A stretch of 13,623 bases of DNA from contig VXZF01000349.1 in NCBI GenBank assembly GCA_009845645.1, forward strand, positions 1,063 through 14,685. The letters are read 5' to 3'. The notes beneath the pieces were generated by a model, which saw only the letters and a program-made list of their open reading frames with translations, made no database searches and was not told the DNA's origin. The position numbers and the translations under genes are program-made. The stretch's first letter is position 1; every line of letters starts with the position of its first letter. Shown piece by piece: positions 1-6,562 of the stretch. This stretch comes from Gemmatimonadota bacterium (GTDB lineage Bacteria; Latescibacterota; UBA2968; UBA8231).

Positions 1-225
1 ATCGGCTTGTTTGCGACTGTCCTCCTTGGCCTTCTGCCGCTTTACTTCCTCTATCGAGCTTTTCTTCTCTTCAGCCAACTTGCGGTCGATGGCCTCCAGC
101 ATCTCGGGCGTAAGTACGCTCATATGGCTTTTAACTTCCATATCCATGCCCTTGAGCATGGATATGAGCGCATCACTGGACAGCTTCTGTTCTTTGGCTA
201 CTTGATAAACCCGGCGCTTTTCCAA
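1..225 (-). CDS. infB: Translation initiation factor IF-2, N-terminal fragment
   Basis: IF-2 is the GTPase that brings initiator tRNA to the 30S subunit and promotes subunit joining. Only the first 75 codons lie in the window; the gene continues past the left edge, so the GTPase domain is not seen. The visible part has the IF2_N signature (RRVYQVAKEQKLSSDALISM, about residues 4-23, then a VLTPEMLEAI segment). It then passes into a lysine/glutamate-rich helix typical of the linker before the G domain. The start chosen is a TTG at 225-223: it gives the expected N-terminus directly before the KRRVYQ motif, and a TGAGGGA Shine-Dalgarno (238-232) lies 6 bases upstream. There is no ATG or GTG in frame between the nusA stop and this TTG. 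It is third in rimP-nusA-infB, 14 bases after the nusA stop, as in many bacteria. Identity is inferred from the N-terminal motif plus the conserved gene order. Confidence 0.88.
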   Translation of the reverse strand, partial: MEKRRVYQVAKEQKLSSDALISMLKGMDMEVKSHMSVLTPEMLEAIDRKLAEEKKSSIEEVKRQKAKEDSRKQAD

Positions 226-231
226 AACTAT

Positions 232-238
232 TCCCTCA
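232..238 (-). promoter_or_regulatory. Ribosome binding site deciding the TTG start of infB
   Basis: TGAGGGA on the minus strand lies between the nusA stop codon and the infB TTG, with a 6-base spacer. It is the main reason for taking TTG at 225 as the start. Confidence 0.6.
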
Positions 239-239
239 G

Positions 240-1613
240 CTACTCAGCCCTTTGGTCTGTCTCGTCTTCTCCACTCACAGCGGGCGCGGCAAGCACTTCT
301 TCACTCTTTTGCCCAGCCGCTTCTTCCTCAGCGGTGATCAATGCTTCAATATCGACCTCACCATGTTCGGCAAGGTATGCGGCGGCAGCGACCTTTACTC
401 CTTGGGCGGTTTCGGCCAGCTCTAGGCCCGGTACGGTCTGTAATAGCTCTGTATCGGCCTCGGAGATCGCGGTGATGGAGTCGAAACCGGATGTGGTCAA
501 ACTCAGGGCAATCAACTCGCTAATACCATCTATCTGGCGGAATACTTGCTGGTACTTCTCCTGCTTGGCGCGGCGCTCTTGGTATTGCCCGTCGGTGATG
601 ATATCGAGCCCCCAACCCGTCAGTTGGCTGGCGAGTTTGGTATTTTGGCCGCCCTTGCCAATGGCCAGCGATAGCTGATCCTCTTCGACGATCACCACCG
701 CGTGCCGACGGCGCGAATCCGTAATGCAGCGCACTACGGTGGCTGGACTTAGGGCACGGCTTATGAATATATCCGGCTCGTCGATCCAAGGAACGATATC
801 TATGCGCTCGCCACTCAATTCTCGGACGATGGCTTGCACTCGCGATCCTTTTACCCCCACGCAGGCCCCCACCGGATCGACGCGGTCGTCGCTGCTGCTA
901 ACCGCAATCTTGGCTCGCTCCCCCGGCTCGCGGGCCACGCCGTGAATCTCGACGATGCCCTCGGCTATCTCCGGCACTTCTGTGGCAAAGAGCTTCCTGA
1001 GGAATTCGGGCCGCGTGCGAGAAAGCAAGACCTGAGGCCCTCGGCTCGACTTGAGTACCTCGTATATATAGCCTCGCACCGCATCGCCTTGGCGGTAGCG
1101 CTCGCGGCGGATTTGCTCTTTGTATGGCACGGCGGCCTCGGCCCGACCAAGGTTGAGAATGATATCGCCGTGGCTGATTTGTTGCACAGTACCGGATTCG
1201 ACGAGACCGACCCGACCGATAAATTCGTCGTATATTCGCTCGCGCTCGGCTTCGCGGACCCGCTGAATGAGAATCTGCTTTGCGGTCTGTATGGCGTTGC
1301 GACCAAAGTCGGCGAAATTGAGCTGCTGTACCAGCACGGAACCCAGTTGAGCATGAGGGTCGATGTTGCGGGCATCGGCGAGGAGAATCTCCATGGATGG
1401 CTCGACCACTTCTTCGACGACGGTCTTGCGGGCATACACGGCCATCTTACCCTGGACCGCGTCGATGTCAACTTCGTAATTTTCGGTATTGCCGTAGTGC
1501 CTTTTGGCGGCTGAAATTAGGGCGTCGGCAAGGGTTTGTACCACCAATTCCCGATCGACGTTTTTTTCGCGGGCAATCTGCCCCAAGGCTTCGACAATGT
1601 TTGCGTTGTTCAT
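240..1613 (-). CDS. nusA: Transcription termination/antitermination factor NusA
   Basis: NusA binds RNA polymerase and nascent RNA, promotes pausing and intrinsic termination, and takes part in rRNA antitermination. The 457-residue protein shows the full domain order. An N-terminal RNAP-binding domain spans about 1-125. An S1 domain spans about 134-200 (GTVQQISHGDIILNLG, then RGYIYEVLKSSRGPQVLLSR). KH1 has the loop VGVKGSRVQ at 252-260, followed by GERIDIVPW. KH2 has AIGKGGQN at 317-324. The C-terminus (about 362-418) has one helix-hairpin-helix-like repeat (LTTSGFDSITAISEADTELL) and then an acidic, alanine-rich tail. Length falls between short NusA without repeats and the E. coli form with two. 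The start is ATG at 1613; only a weak AAGG is found upstream. It follows rimP by 23 bases and precedes infB by 14, consistent with one operon. Nothing in it looks broken. Confidence 0.97.
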   Translation of the reverse strand: MNNANIVEALGQIAREKNVDRELVVQTLADALISAAKRHYGNTENYEVDIDAVQGKMAVYARKTVVEEVVEPSMEILLADARNIDPHAQLGSVLVQQLNFADFGRNAIQTAKQILIQRVREAERERIYDEFIGRVGLVESGTVQQISHGDIILNLGRAEAAVPYKEQIRRERYRQGDAVRGYIYEVLKSSRGPQVLLSRTRPEFLRKLFATEVPEIAEGIVEIHGVAREPGERAKIAVSSSDDRVDPVGACVGVKGSRVQAIVRELSGERIDIVPWIDEPDIFISRALSPATVVRCITDSRRRHAVVIVEEDQLSLAIGKGGQNTKLASQLTGWGLDIITDGQYQERRAKQEKYQQVFRQIDGISELIALSLTTSGFDSITAISEADTELLQTVPGLELAETAQGVKVAAAAYLAEHGEVDIEALITAEEEAAGQKSEEVLAAPAVSGEDETDQRAE

Positions 1614-1636
1614 GTTTTTTGCTCGACCTTCGCTGC

Positions 1637-2089
1637 TTACAATTCTGGTTCGATGTTGGCTTTAGCAATATTGGCGCGTGCCACGATCTCGGCTGGGCTG
1701 TCGAGCTGAATCTGGTCAGCTTCCCAAGCGACCAGCCGACCTTTGACCGCTCGACCGGACGTGAGTACGACTTTTAGCAGCCGGCCCTGGGCGCGGGTAA
1801 AATCCCCATCGGTCTCTAGAGGCCGGTCCAATCCGGGCGAAGTAATTTCGAGCCGATAGCGTCCGGCAATAGGATCTTCTATGTCGAAAAGATCGGCCAC
1901 TTCGCGACTGATTGACTCGCAGGTGGCCAGCGTTACGCCGCAATTTTTGTGAACCAATAATCTGACTAGCTGATTACCGTGGGCTCCGCTGAGTTCGATA
2001 TCGACGAGTTCGGCCTCGTGCTCGCGGACAATGGGTTCGACAAGAGCTACTAGATCAGCCTTTAATGCGAATTTATCTACGGCGGAAAT
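1637..2089 (-). CDS. rimP: Ribosome maturation factor RimP, apparent AUU start
   Basis: RimP assists 30S subunit maturation and is normally encoded just before nusA, as here. The family signature RYRLEITSPGLDRPL lies at about residues 77-91 and the C-terminal Sm-like domain follows (VVLTSGRAVKGRLVAWEADQ, about 107-126). The reading frame is open upstream to a TAA at 2107-2105 and encodes the usual N-terminal strand-helix region (ALVEPIVREHEAELVDIEL, about 15-33). That stretch contains no ATG, GTG, TTG or CTG. The first conventional start in frame is TTG at 1957, inside the N-terminal domain, which would remove 44 conserved-looking residues and leave 106. An ATT at 2089-2087 sits 9 bases after a strong AAGGGGGA Shine-Dalgarno and gives 150 residues, the usual family length. 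I therefore call AUU initiation. A sequencing error is the main alternative. The product identity is firm; the start is less so. Confidence 0.9.
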   Translation of the reverse strand: MSAVDKFALKADLVALVEPIVREHEAELVDIELSGAHGNQLVRLLVHKNCGVTLATCESISREVADLFDIEDPIAGRYRLEITSPGLDRPLETDGDFTRAQGRLLKVVLTSGRAVKGRLVAWEADQIQLDSPAEIVARANIAKANIEPEL

Positions 2090-2098
2090 ACGCGCTTT

Positions 2099-2106
2099 TC
2101 CCCCTT
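2099..2106 (-). promoter_or_regulatory. Strong Shine-Dalgarno before the rimP AUU codon
   Basis: AAGGGGGA on the minus strand overlaps the in-frame TAA and lies 9 bases before the ATT codon. Its strength and spacing favour initiation there rather than at the internal TTG at 1957, which has no comparable site. Confidence 0.65.
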
Positions 2107-2110
2107 AAGC

Positions 2111-2135
2111 AAAAAAGTGGGCTATGACGCCCACT
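2111..2135 (-). terminator. Intrinsic terminator between the merR and rimP genes
   Basis: On the minus strand a perfect 7-bp stem AGTGGGC/GCCCACT encloses a 6-base loop (GTCATA) and is followed directly by a T run (six Ts counting the last stem base). It is 70 bases past the merR stop and so can end the radical SAM-der-merR transcript. It lies only 5 bases before the rimP Shine-Dalgarno, leaving no room for a promoter downstream of it. Any rimP transcript must therefore start upstream of, or at, this hairpin. On the plus strand the hairpin has no T run. Confidence 0.82.
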
Positions 2136-2139
2136 AGGG

Positions 2140-2173
2140 ATTATAAAATATGGAATTATATTAGTTTAGGCAA
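2140..2173 (-). promoter_or_regulatory. Candidate promoter(s) for rimP-nusA-infB
   Basis: Two exact TATAAT hexamers read on the minus strand at 2160-2155 and 2145-2140, in a local AT-rich patch between merR and rimP. A TTGCCT element lies at 2173-2168, but its spacing is 7 bases to the first hexamer and 22 to the second, so neither is a good -35/-10 pair. If the second hexamer is used, transcription would begin at about the first base of the terminator hairpin, making it a 5'-end stem-loop. If the first is used, the hairpin lies in the leader. Evidence is composition and position only. Confidence 0.45.
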
Positions 2174-2205
2174 GACGACTTAACAGCCCTAGCCAAATGT
2201 CGACG

Positions 2206-2628
2206 CTAGAGGAGACGCAATATCTCGCGCAGTTCTTTTTTGGTCTCTTCGATCATTCTGAATGCGGCTTCCCGGCCCTGTACAGGCTCGGCGTTGGTCT
2301 GCGCCGCTGCTGGCGCGGGACTGTCCTGTTGTTGGGCAAGCAAAATAGACACTTGCTCGCCAACCTGACGCAGGAGTTCGGGTTCGTCTTTGAGCTTTTT
2401 CTTTACGCCTTGCGTCGTATAACGCTCCTCGTAGAGGAGGCGTTTGAGCAACAGGATGATCCCTATATCGCGTTCTCTGTAGGCCCTGTTTTTGCCACCG
2501 CGCGCGCGACGCGGTCGCAAACACACAAACTCCTTCTCCCACGCCCTGAGCGTATAGGGTTGTAGTTGTGTGAGTTCTGCGACTTCACTGATGCTGTAAT
2601 ACAGCTTGTTTTGCAATGGATTTTTCAC
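2206..2628 (-). CDS. Small MerR-family transcriptional regulator
   Basis: This is a 140-residue DNA-binding protein. Residues 10-30 form a MerR helix-turn-helix (YYSISEVAELTQLQPYTLRA). The wing and second helix pair (RGGKNRAYRERDIGIILLLK, 43-62) and the helix LLYEERYTTQGVKKKLK (64-80) complete the domain. The rest is a Gln/Ala/Pro-rich linker (about 99-116) and a charged C-terminal helix. No ligand-binding domain and no cysteine pair for metal sensing are visible, so the effector is unknown. It resembles, from memory, the short MerR proteins encoded beside ihfA in many Gram-negative bacteria. The start is GTG at 2628-2626, overlapping the der stop as GTGA, which implies translational coupling to der. 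It is the last gene before the terminator at 2111-2135. The family call is secure; its target is not known. Confidence 0.88.
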   Translation of the reverse strand: MKNPLQNKLYYSISEVAELTQLQPYTLRAWEKEFVCLRPRRARGGKNRAYRERDIGIILLLKRLLYEERYTTQGVKKKLKDEPELLRQVGEQVSILLAQQQDSPAPAAAQTNAEPVQGREAAFRMIEETKKELREILRLL

Positions 2629-3980
2629 GATCGCACTTCCCTGTATCCTTTGCGATGACGCCAGGCGATGCGCAAGGGCGTTCCCTCGAAATCAAACTCC
2701 GACCTCAGTCGATTTTCGATGTGGCGTCGATAATTTCCCGGCACGGAGCGGGGCAAATTGGTAAAGATCGTAAATGCCGGCGGGTTAATCGCGTGTTGGG
2801 TCGCGTAGAGCAGACGGATATCTCGACCTTCTTGAGTCGCTAGGTACTCGCCAGAGAACTGCTGAATGATCTTGTTCAAGCGCGCGGTGGGAATCCGCGT
2901 CCGACGCTTATTGCCCACCGCGGCTACCACTTCGAGACACTTGTGAACCCGCCGTCCGGTCAAGCCCGATATGCACAGCACTGGATAGTTGCGCAAAAAG
3001 GGATAGCGGTCGCGCAACTCGTGGCGATACTCATCCGCAGTGCTCTCGGCGACTAAATCCCATTTATTTATCGCCACCACCAAGCCGCAGCCTGACTTTA
3101 TCACTTGCTCCATGATGCGGGCATCTTGCATGACCCACCCTTCGGCACCGTCTATGAGCACAACCGCCACATCGGCTTGGTCGATGCTATTGGCCGCCCG
3201 GCGCGTGCTGTAGAATTCCACCGGATCATCGACCTTAGATCGCCGCCGCAAACCGGCCGTATCCACGAACTGCAGGTGGCTATCCTGCCAAGTCAAGCGC
3301 AATTGAGTCGGGTCTCGGGTCGTGCCAGGCCGGTCATGGACAATGGAAACCTGATAACCGGCGAGGTGATTGATCAGCGTGGATTTGCCCACGTTGGGCC
3401 GACCGACCAAAGCGACCCGAATCGCCGCCTCGTCCCATTCCGGCCCATACGCCTCGACCTCATCGAAGAGCGCTATGAGTGCATCGAGCAAATCCCCAGA
3501 ACGCCGCCCGGTCACGGCTGAAACTGGTAGGGGCTCCCCCAAGCCGAGCCGGTAGAATTCGTCGAGCGGCGCGACTGGTCCTGCCTCATCGACCTTGTTG
3601 ACGGCCAGCAAGCACTTTCCGCCCCCGCTGCGCAGCATGGCCCCCATTTCTTGGTCGAGGTCAGTCAAACCTGTAGTCCCGTCGCAGAGAAAAATAGCTA
3701 TATCCGCTTCTGCCAATGCATTTGCCGCTTGCGCGCGCACGGCCGCGGATAGCTCGTCTTTGGCATTGGGCATATAGCCACCCGTATCGACCAACGTGAA
3801 AGACCGCCCTCCCCACTCGGCTGCGGCGAATATCTGATCGCGCGTGACCCCGGGCTGGCCATCGGTTATGGCCCACCGAGTTCCTAAAATGCGGTTGAAG
3901 AGAGTCGATTTGCCCACGTTGGGCCGACCGACAATCGCCACGATGGGTCGGCGATGGCTCTCGACGATTTGAGTGCTCAT
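2625..3980 (-). CDS. der: Ribosome biogenesis GTPase Der (EngA)
   Basis: Der is an essential double-GTPase acting in 50S subunit assembly. The 451 residues hold two Era-like G domains and a C-terminal KH-like domain. G domain 1 has GRPNVGKST (18-26), PGVTRD (43-48), DTGG (65-68) and NKVD (128-131). G domain 2 has GRPNVGKST (193-201), PGTTRD (218-223), DTAG (240-243) and NKWD (305-308). The KH-like region is about 350-445, with NLPRSVPGNYRRHIENRLR. The frame is open further upstream, but ATG at 3980 is chosen: it gives the usual short N-terminus before RPIVAIVGRPN and overlaps the stop of the preceding gene as ATGA. The longer form would add 26 Arg-rich residues lying inside that gene. In G domain 2 the G5 motif reads SGL where SAL is usual, a mild variant. 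It is the middle gene of a three-gene coupled block. Confidence 0.97.
   Translation of the reverse strand: MSTQIVESHRRPIVAIVGRPNVGKSTLFNRILGTRWAITDGQPGVTRDQIFAAAEWGGRSFTLVDTGGYMPNAKDELSAAVRAQAANALAEADIAIFLCDGTTGLTDLDQEMGAMLRSGGGKCLLAVNKVDEAGPVAPLDEFYRLGLGEPLPVSAVTGRRSGDLLDALIALFDEVEAYGPEWDEAAIRVALVGRPNVGKSTLINHLAGYQVSIVHDRPGTTRDPTQLRLTWQDSHLQFVDTAGLRRRSKVDDPVEFYSTRRAANSIDQADVAVVLIDGAEGWVMQDARIMEQVIKSGCGLVVAINKWDLVAESTADEYRHELRDRYPFLRNYPVLCISGLTGRRVHKCLEVVAAVGNKRRTRIPTARLNKIIQQFSGEYLATQEGRDIRLLYATQHAINPPAFTIFTNLPRSVPGNYRRHIENRLRSEFDFEGTPLRIAWRHRKGYREVRS
3382..3407 (-). repeat. 26-bp exact repeat, copy in Der G domain 2
   Basis: The bases coding the P-loop of G domain 2 are identical over 26 positions to those coding the P-loop of G domain 1 (3907-3932). 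The two copies are 525 bp apart, in direct orientation and in frame. Confidence 0.85.
3907..3932 (-). repeat. 26-bp exact repeat, copy in Der G domain 1
   Basis: Partner of the copy at 3382-3407. Both encode the GRPNVGKST Walker A segment with the same synonymous codons. Confidence 0.85.
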
Positions 3981-5335
3981 TTTGCGCGCCCTATGTAGTA
4001 ACCAAGCTCGGTTAGCTGCCGCCCCTCCCCTTGTATTTTCACGCCTTGATCGGTCCAAACGCGCTCGAGCGATTCGACCAAGTCGTATCCCCCTACCGCG
4101 AGGGGGATACCAGCCTCTTCAGCCAGTTGTGGCACGGTCATGTCGTCCAGCGTCAAACCCTCGCCATTGATGCAATTGGGCGGCAGCAGGACTAAATCCC
4201 GCTGGATTCCATCGCGCACTCTCGCAGCCATATCGCGGCCGGTCAGCAGGCCCGATACGGTGATGCCACGACCAAAAAAGTCGTTATCTACCGGCAGGAG
4301 ATCGATCTGGACGTTCTCAATGGCATTCAGCCTAGCGACTAGGGGCACGAGGATGCGCTCGGCCAAGCGCCCGGTCAGCAGGCCAATCCGCATGGCCTTG
4401 GTCGTGCGCGCTGGTAGCCTCTGGCTCGCCTCGTCCCAAGTGTCGAGGAAGGAGCGAACCATGCCGATGCCGTTTTCTAGCTGGGGAAACGCATCGTAAT
4501 ACGACGCTGCTGGCAAAGGCCGGCCCGTCAGCAAAAATATCTCGTCAGCCGCATAGACGAACCGCTCGCCAAAGCGCGCTTTAAATTGCAAGCTCCATGC
4601 TTCGGCTGCGTCCGCGTACTCAGCAGCCTTGGCCGGAGTCACCGGAGCGAGCTGGACCAGCTTGTCCCGATGATCGGTCAGCCCCACGGGCACCAATGCC
4701 ACTGAGCGGACCGCAGGATAGTACGCAGACAGATCGGCCACCGTGCGCTCTAGGTGCGGCCCGTCGTTCCAGCCCGGACAGAGTACGACTTGGGTATGCA
4801 TTTCAATGCCGTTATCAGCTAGTTTGCGCAAGCGCTCGTTGATATCAATAGTCGCTTTCGTGCGCCCGAGCATGACTTGCCTCAGTTCGGGGTCGGTGGC
4901 GTGGACTGAGATGTATTGCGGCGTTAGCCCTTGTTCAATGATGCGGTCGATATCGTTTTCGCGGACATTGGTCAGGGTCACGTATGAACCGTGGAGAAAA
5001 GAGAGCCGAAAATCGTCGTCCTCAAAATACAGGCTGCGCCGCATGCCCTTGGGCATTTGGTGAATAAAGCAAAAGACGCATTTGTTGTTGCAGCTACGCA
5101 AACGCATGTCTTCGAAGACGAGCCCTAAGGACTCGCCGCTTCGGCGCTCGATCTCGGCCTCGTACAGGTCTTCGCCGCGCTCGATTTCTACGCAGATCAC
5201 TTCCTCGGCACTATTGACCTGAACGTCTATCAAATCGCGCACTTCTTCACCATTGATGCGCAAAATGCGATCACCAATGAGAAAACCCGCACGCGCGCCG
5301 AGACTATCGGGCTCGATTTGTTTTACGACGACCAT
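3977..5335 (-). CDS. PDZ-radical SAM-DUF512 protein of unknown function
   Basis: A 452-residue putative radical SAM enzyme of the family with an N-terminal PDZ-like domain and C-terminal DUF512 (TIGR03279-type, from memory). The PDZ-like part covers about 1-65 (SLGARAGFLIGDRILRINGE, 11-30). The Fe-S cluster motif is C82-x3-C86-x2-C89, in SCNNKCVFCFIHQMPKGMR. This is followed by a radical SAM core (SFLHGSYVTLTNVREND; ISVHATDPELRQVMLG). The DUF512 part starts near 230 and includes YYDAFPQLENGIGMVR and FFGRGITVSGLLTGRDM. The reaction and substrate are unknown to me. The ATG start at 5335 has no clear Shine-Dalgarno. Its stop overlaps the der start as ATGA. Pairing of this gene with der is also seen, from memory, in Firmicutes, which suggests a link with ribosome assembly or translation, but that is inference. 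Confidence 0.9.
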   Translation of the reverse strand: MVVVKQIEPDSLGARAGFLIGDRILRINGEEVRDLIDVQVNSAEEVICVEIERGEDLYEAEIERRSGESLGLVFEDMRLRSCNNKCVFCFIHQMPKGMRRSLYFEDDDFRLSFLHGSYVTLTNVRENDIDRIIEQGLTPQYISVHATDPELRQVMLGRTKATIDINERLRKLADNGIEMHTQVVLCPGWNDGPHLERTVADLSAYYPAVRSVALVPVGLTDHRDKLVQLAPVTPAKAAEYADAAEAWSLQFKARFGERFVYAADEIFLLTGRPLPAASYYDAFPQLENGIGMVRSFLDTWDEASQRLPARTTKAMRIGLLTGRLAERILVPLVARLNAIENVQIDLLPVDNDFFGRGITVSGLLTGRDMAARVRDGIQRDLVLLPPNCINGEGLTLDDMTVPQLAEEAGIPLAVGGYDLVESLERVWTDQGVKIQGEGRQLTELGYYIGRAK

Positions 5336-5443
5336 AGTGAATCAAGCAATTAATCTACGTATCATAATGCGGGGCAAGATGTTCTATCGGTATCGGTAAA
5401 GGTATATGGATATTGCGCCGACGGCAACACCTTGGGAAGAAAT

Positions 5444-5478
5444 AAAAAAATCCGCCCGACCTAGTTGGCCCGGCGGAT
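5444..5478 (-). terminator. Intrinsic terminator after tRNA-Gly
   Basis: The minus strand has a 7-bp stem ATCCGCC/GGCGGAT. It extends past one G-G mismatch by four more pairs around the loop AACTA, and a run of seven Ts follows. It begins 2 bases after the encoded CCA of tRNA-Gly and so defines the end of the tRNA transcript and of any read-through from valS-rqcH-miaA. Confidence 0.9.
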
Positions 5479-5480
5479 AG

Positions 5481-5555
5481 TGGAGCGGGAGACGGGAATC
5501 GAACCCGCGACATCAAGCTTGGGAAGCTTGCGTTCTACCCCTGAACTACTCCCGC
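5481..5555 (-). tRNA. tRNA-Gly, anticodon CCC
   Basis: The 75-base minus-strand sequence folds as a full cloverleaf. Acceptor stem is GCGGGAG/CTCCCGC with discriminator T and encoded CCA. The D arm is GTTC/GAAC with an AGGGGTA loop. The anticodon stem is CAAGC/GCTTG with loop TTCCCAA, giving anticodon CCC (5523-5521) for GGG codons. The variable loop has five bases. The T arm is GCGGG/CCCGT with loop TTCGATT. All parts are normal for glycine tRNA. It lies 40 bases downstream of miaA and directly before the terminator, and has its own promoter candidate. Because position 36 is C rather than A, it is not expected to be a substrate of MiaA despite adjacency. Confidence 0.96.
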
Positions 5556-5570
5556 TAATTTTGTGGTCCT

Positions 5571-5599
5571 AAGGTAGGAGAGGCCCCAACCGCTGTCAA
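5571..5599 (-). promoter_or_regulatory. Promoter for tRNA-Gly overlapping the end of miaA
   Basis: On the minus strand a perfect -35 TTGACA (5599-5594) is followed by a 17-base spacer and a -10 TACCTT (5576-5571), which keeps the key TA....T bases. The -35 contains the miaA stop codon TGA. Predicted initiation is about 8 bases before the tRNA 5' end, a normal spacing for a tRNA gene. Confidence 0.65.
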
Positions 5600-6546
5600 C
5601 CCGCCCAACGACCCCATCGGTACTCCCACCCGCTGACGATGCGCTGGACAACGCCGGCCTTTCCCCATACGTCGAGGTCCAATTCGCGCAGGCGGCGGTC
5701 GCGGCGGCACCACGTTATTTGTCGCTTGGCCAAATGGCGGGTGCGCTGTTTGGTCCGCTCAACGGCTTCCTTCCAAGGGCAATGCCCTGCCAGCGCACTG
5801 CACATTTCGAGATAGCCCAAAGTCCCCAAGGCGCTGTCGCTTGGATCGTATCCCATTTCGCGCAAGGAGCGGACTTCCTCGACCCATCCCTGCTCGACCA
5901 TTTGCTCGACCCGCTGATCAATCCGCTCGTAGAGCTGACTGCGCGCCATGGTCAGACTGATCATTTGCGGCTGCCGCACAAGGGGCTGTCCCTTGCGCTC
6001 TCGCCAGAGTTTGCTGAGCGTGCCCTTCCCGACCATTGCCACCTCCAACGCCCGCAGGATCCGCTGCGCGTCGCCCGGCTGCAAACGCGCGTGTGCGACC
6101 GGATCTCGACGGCCCAAGTCCTCGTATAGGGATGCCAACCCCTCGCAATGCAGGCGATTTTGCAATTCGGCGCGGGTCGGCGCGTATTCGGTTACGTCCT
6201 CAAAGCATCCGTCTAAGGCGCTCTGCCAGTACAGGCCCGTTCCTCCAACCATAATGGGTAGGCCTCCTCTGTTCCAGACCTGCTCAATAATACTCCGCGC
6301 GGCTCGGGCATACGCTCCGGCGCTGTAGTTTTCCTCAGGACCGAGCACATCGAGTAAGTGATGGGGACATTGATTCTGCTGTTCAGCAGTTGGCTTGGCC
6401 GTGCCGATATCCATGTAGCGGTAGATTTGCCGCGAGTCGGCCGAGATGACTTCCACTTTGGGCAAGTGCTGGGCTACTTCGAGGGCTATTTCTGTTTTGC
6501 CGGTGGCGGTGGGTCCGGTGATTAGGATTAGCTTCTTAATTGACAT
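5596..6546 (-). CDS. miaA: tRNA dimethylallyltransferase
   Basis: MiaA transfers a dimethylallyl group to N6 of A37 in tRNAs that read UNN codons. The 316-residue protein has the P-loop GPTATGKT (11-18), the ISADSRQIYRYMDIGTAKP block (34-52), HHLLD (62-66), GGTGLY (101-106) and RILRALEV (162-169). It also has the family C-terminal elements GTLGYLEM (241-248) and KRQITWCRR (274-282). Length is normal. The start is ATG at 6546, placing the P-loop where expected; no Shine-Dalgarno is visible in the AT-rich 16-base gap after the NFACT gene, so it may depend on translation of the upstream gene. It is third in valS-rqcH-miaA. Confidence 0.96.
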   Translation of the reverse strand: MSIKKLILITGPTATGKTEIALEVAQHLPKVEVISADSRQIYRYMDIGTAKPTAEQQNQCPHHLLDVLGPEENYSAGAYARAARSIIEQVWNRGGLPIMVGGTGLYWQSALDGCFEDVTEYAPTRAELQNRLHCEGLASLYEDLGRRDPVAHARLQPGDAQRILRALEVAMVGKGTLSKLWRERKGQPLVRQPQMISLTMARSQLYERIDQRVEQMVEQGWVEEVRSLREMGYDPSDSALGTLGYLEMCSALAGHCPWKEAVERTKQRTRHLAKRQITWCRRDRRLRELDLDVWGKAGVVQRIVSGWEYRWGRWAG

Positions 6547-6562
6547 ATTAATGATTATATGA

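Noticed and set aside
834..1514. Long plus-strand open frame (226 codons) opposite nusA
   Set aside because: It lies wholly within nusA on the other strand, has no family-like motifs, and follows from the codon pattern of nusA.
3981..4058. Extended N-terminus for Der (26 extra residues)
   Set aside because: It would lie inside the radical SAM gene and is Arg-rich and unlike the family; ATG at 3980 with the ATGA overlap fits better.
5336..5443. Promoter for the radical SAM-der-merR block (TATGAT at 5366-5361)
   Set aside because: Some promoter must lie here after the terminator, but I find no -35 at suitable spacing from TATGAT, so I do not call a specific site.
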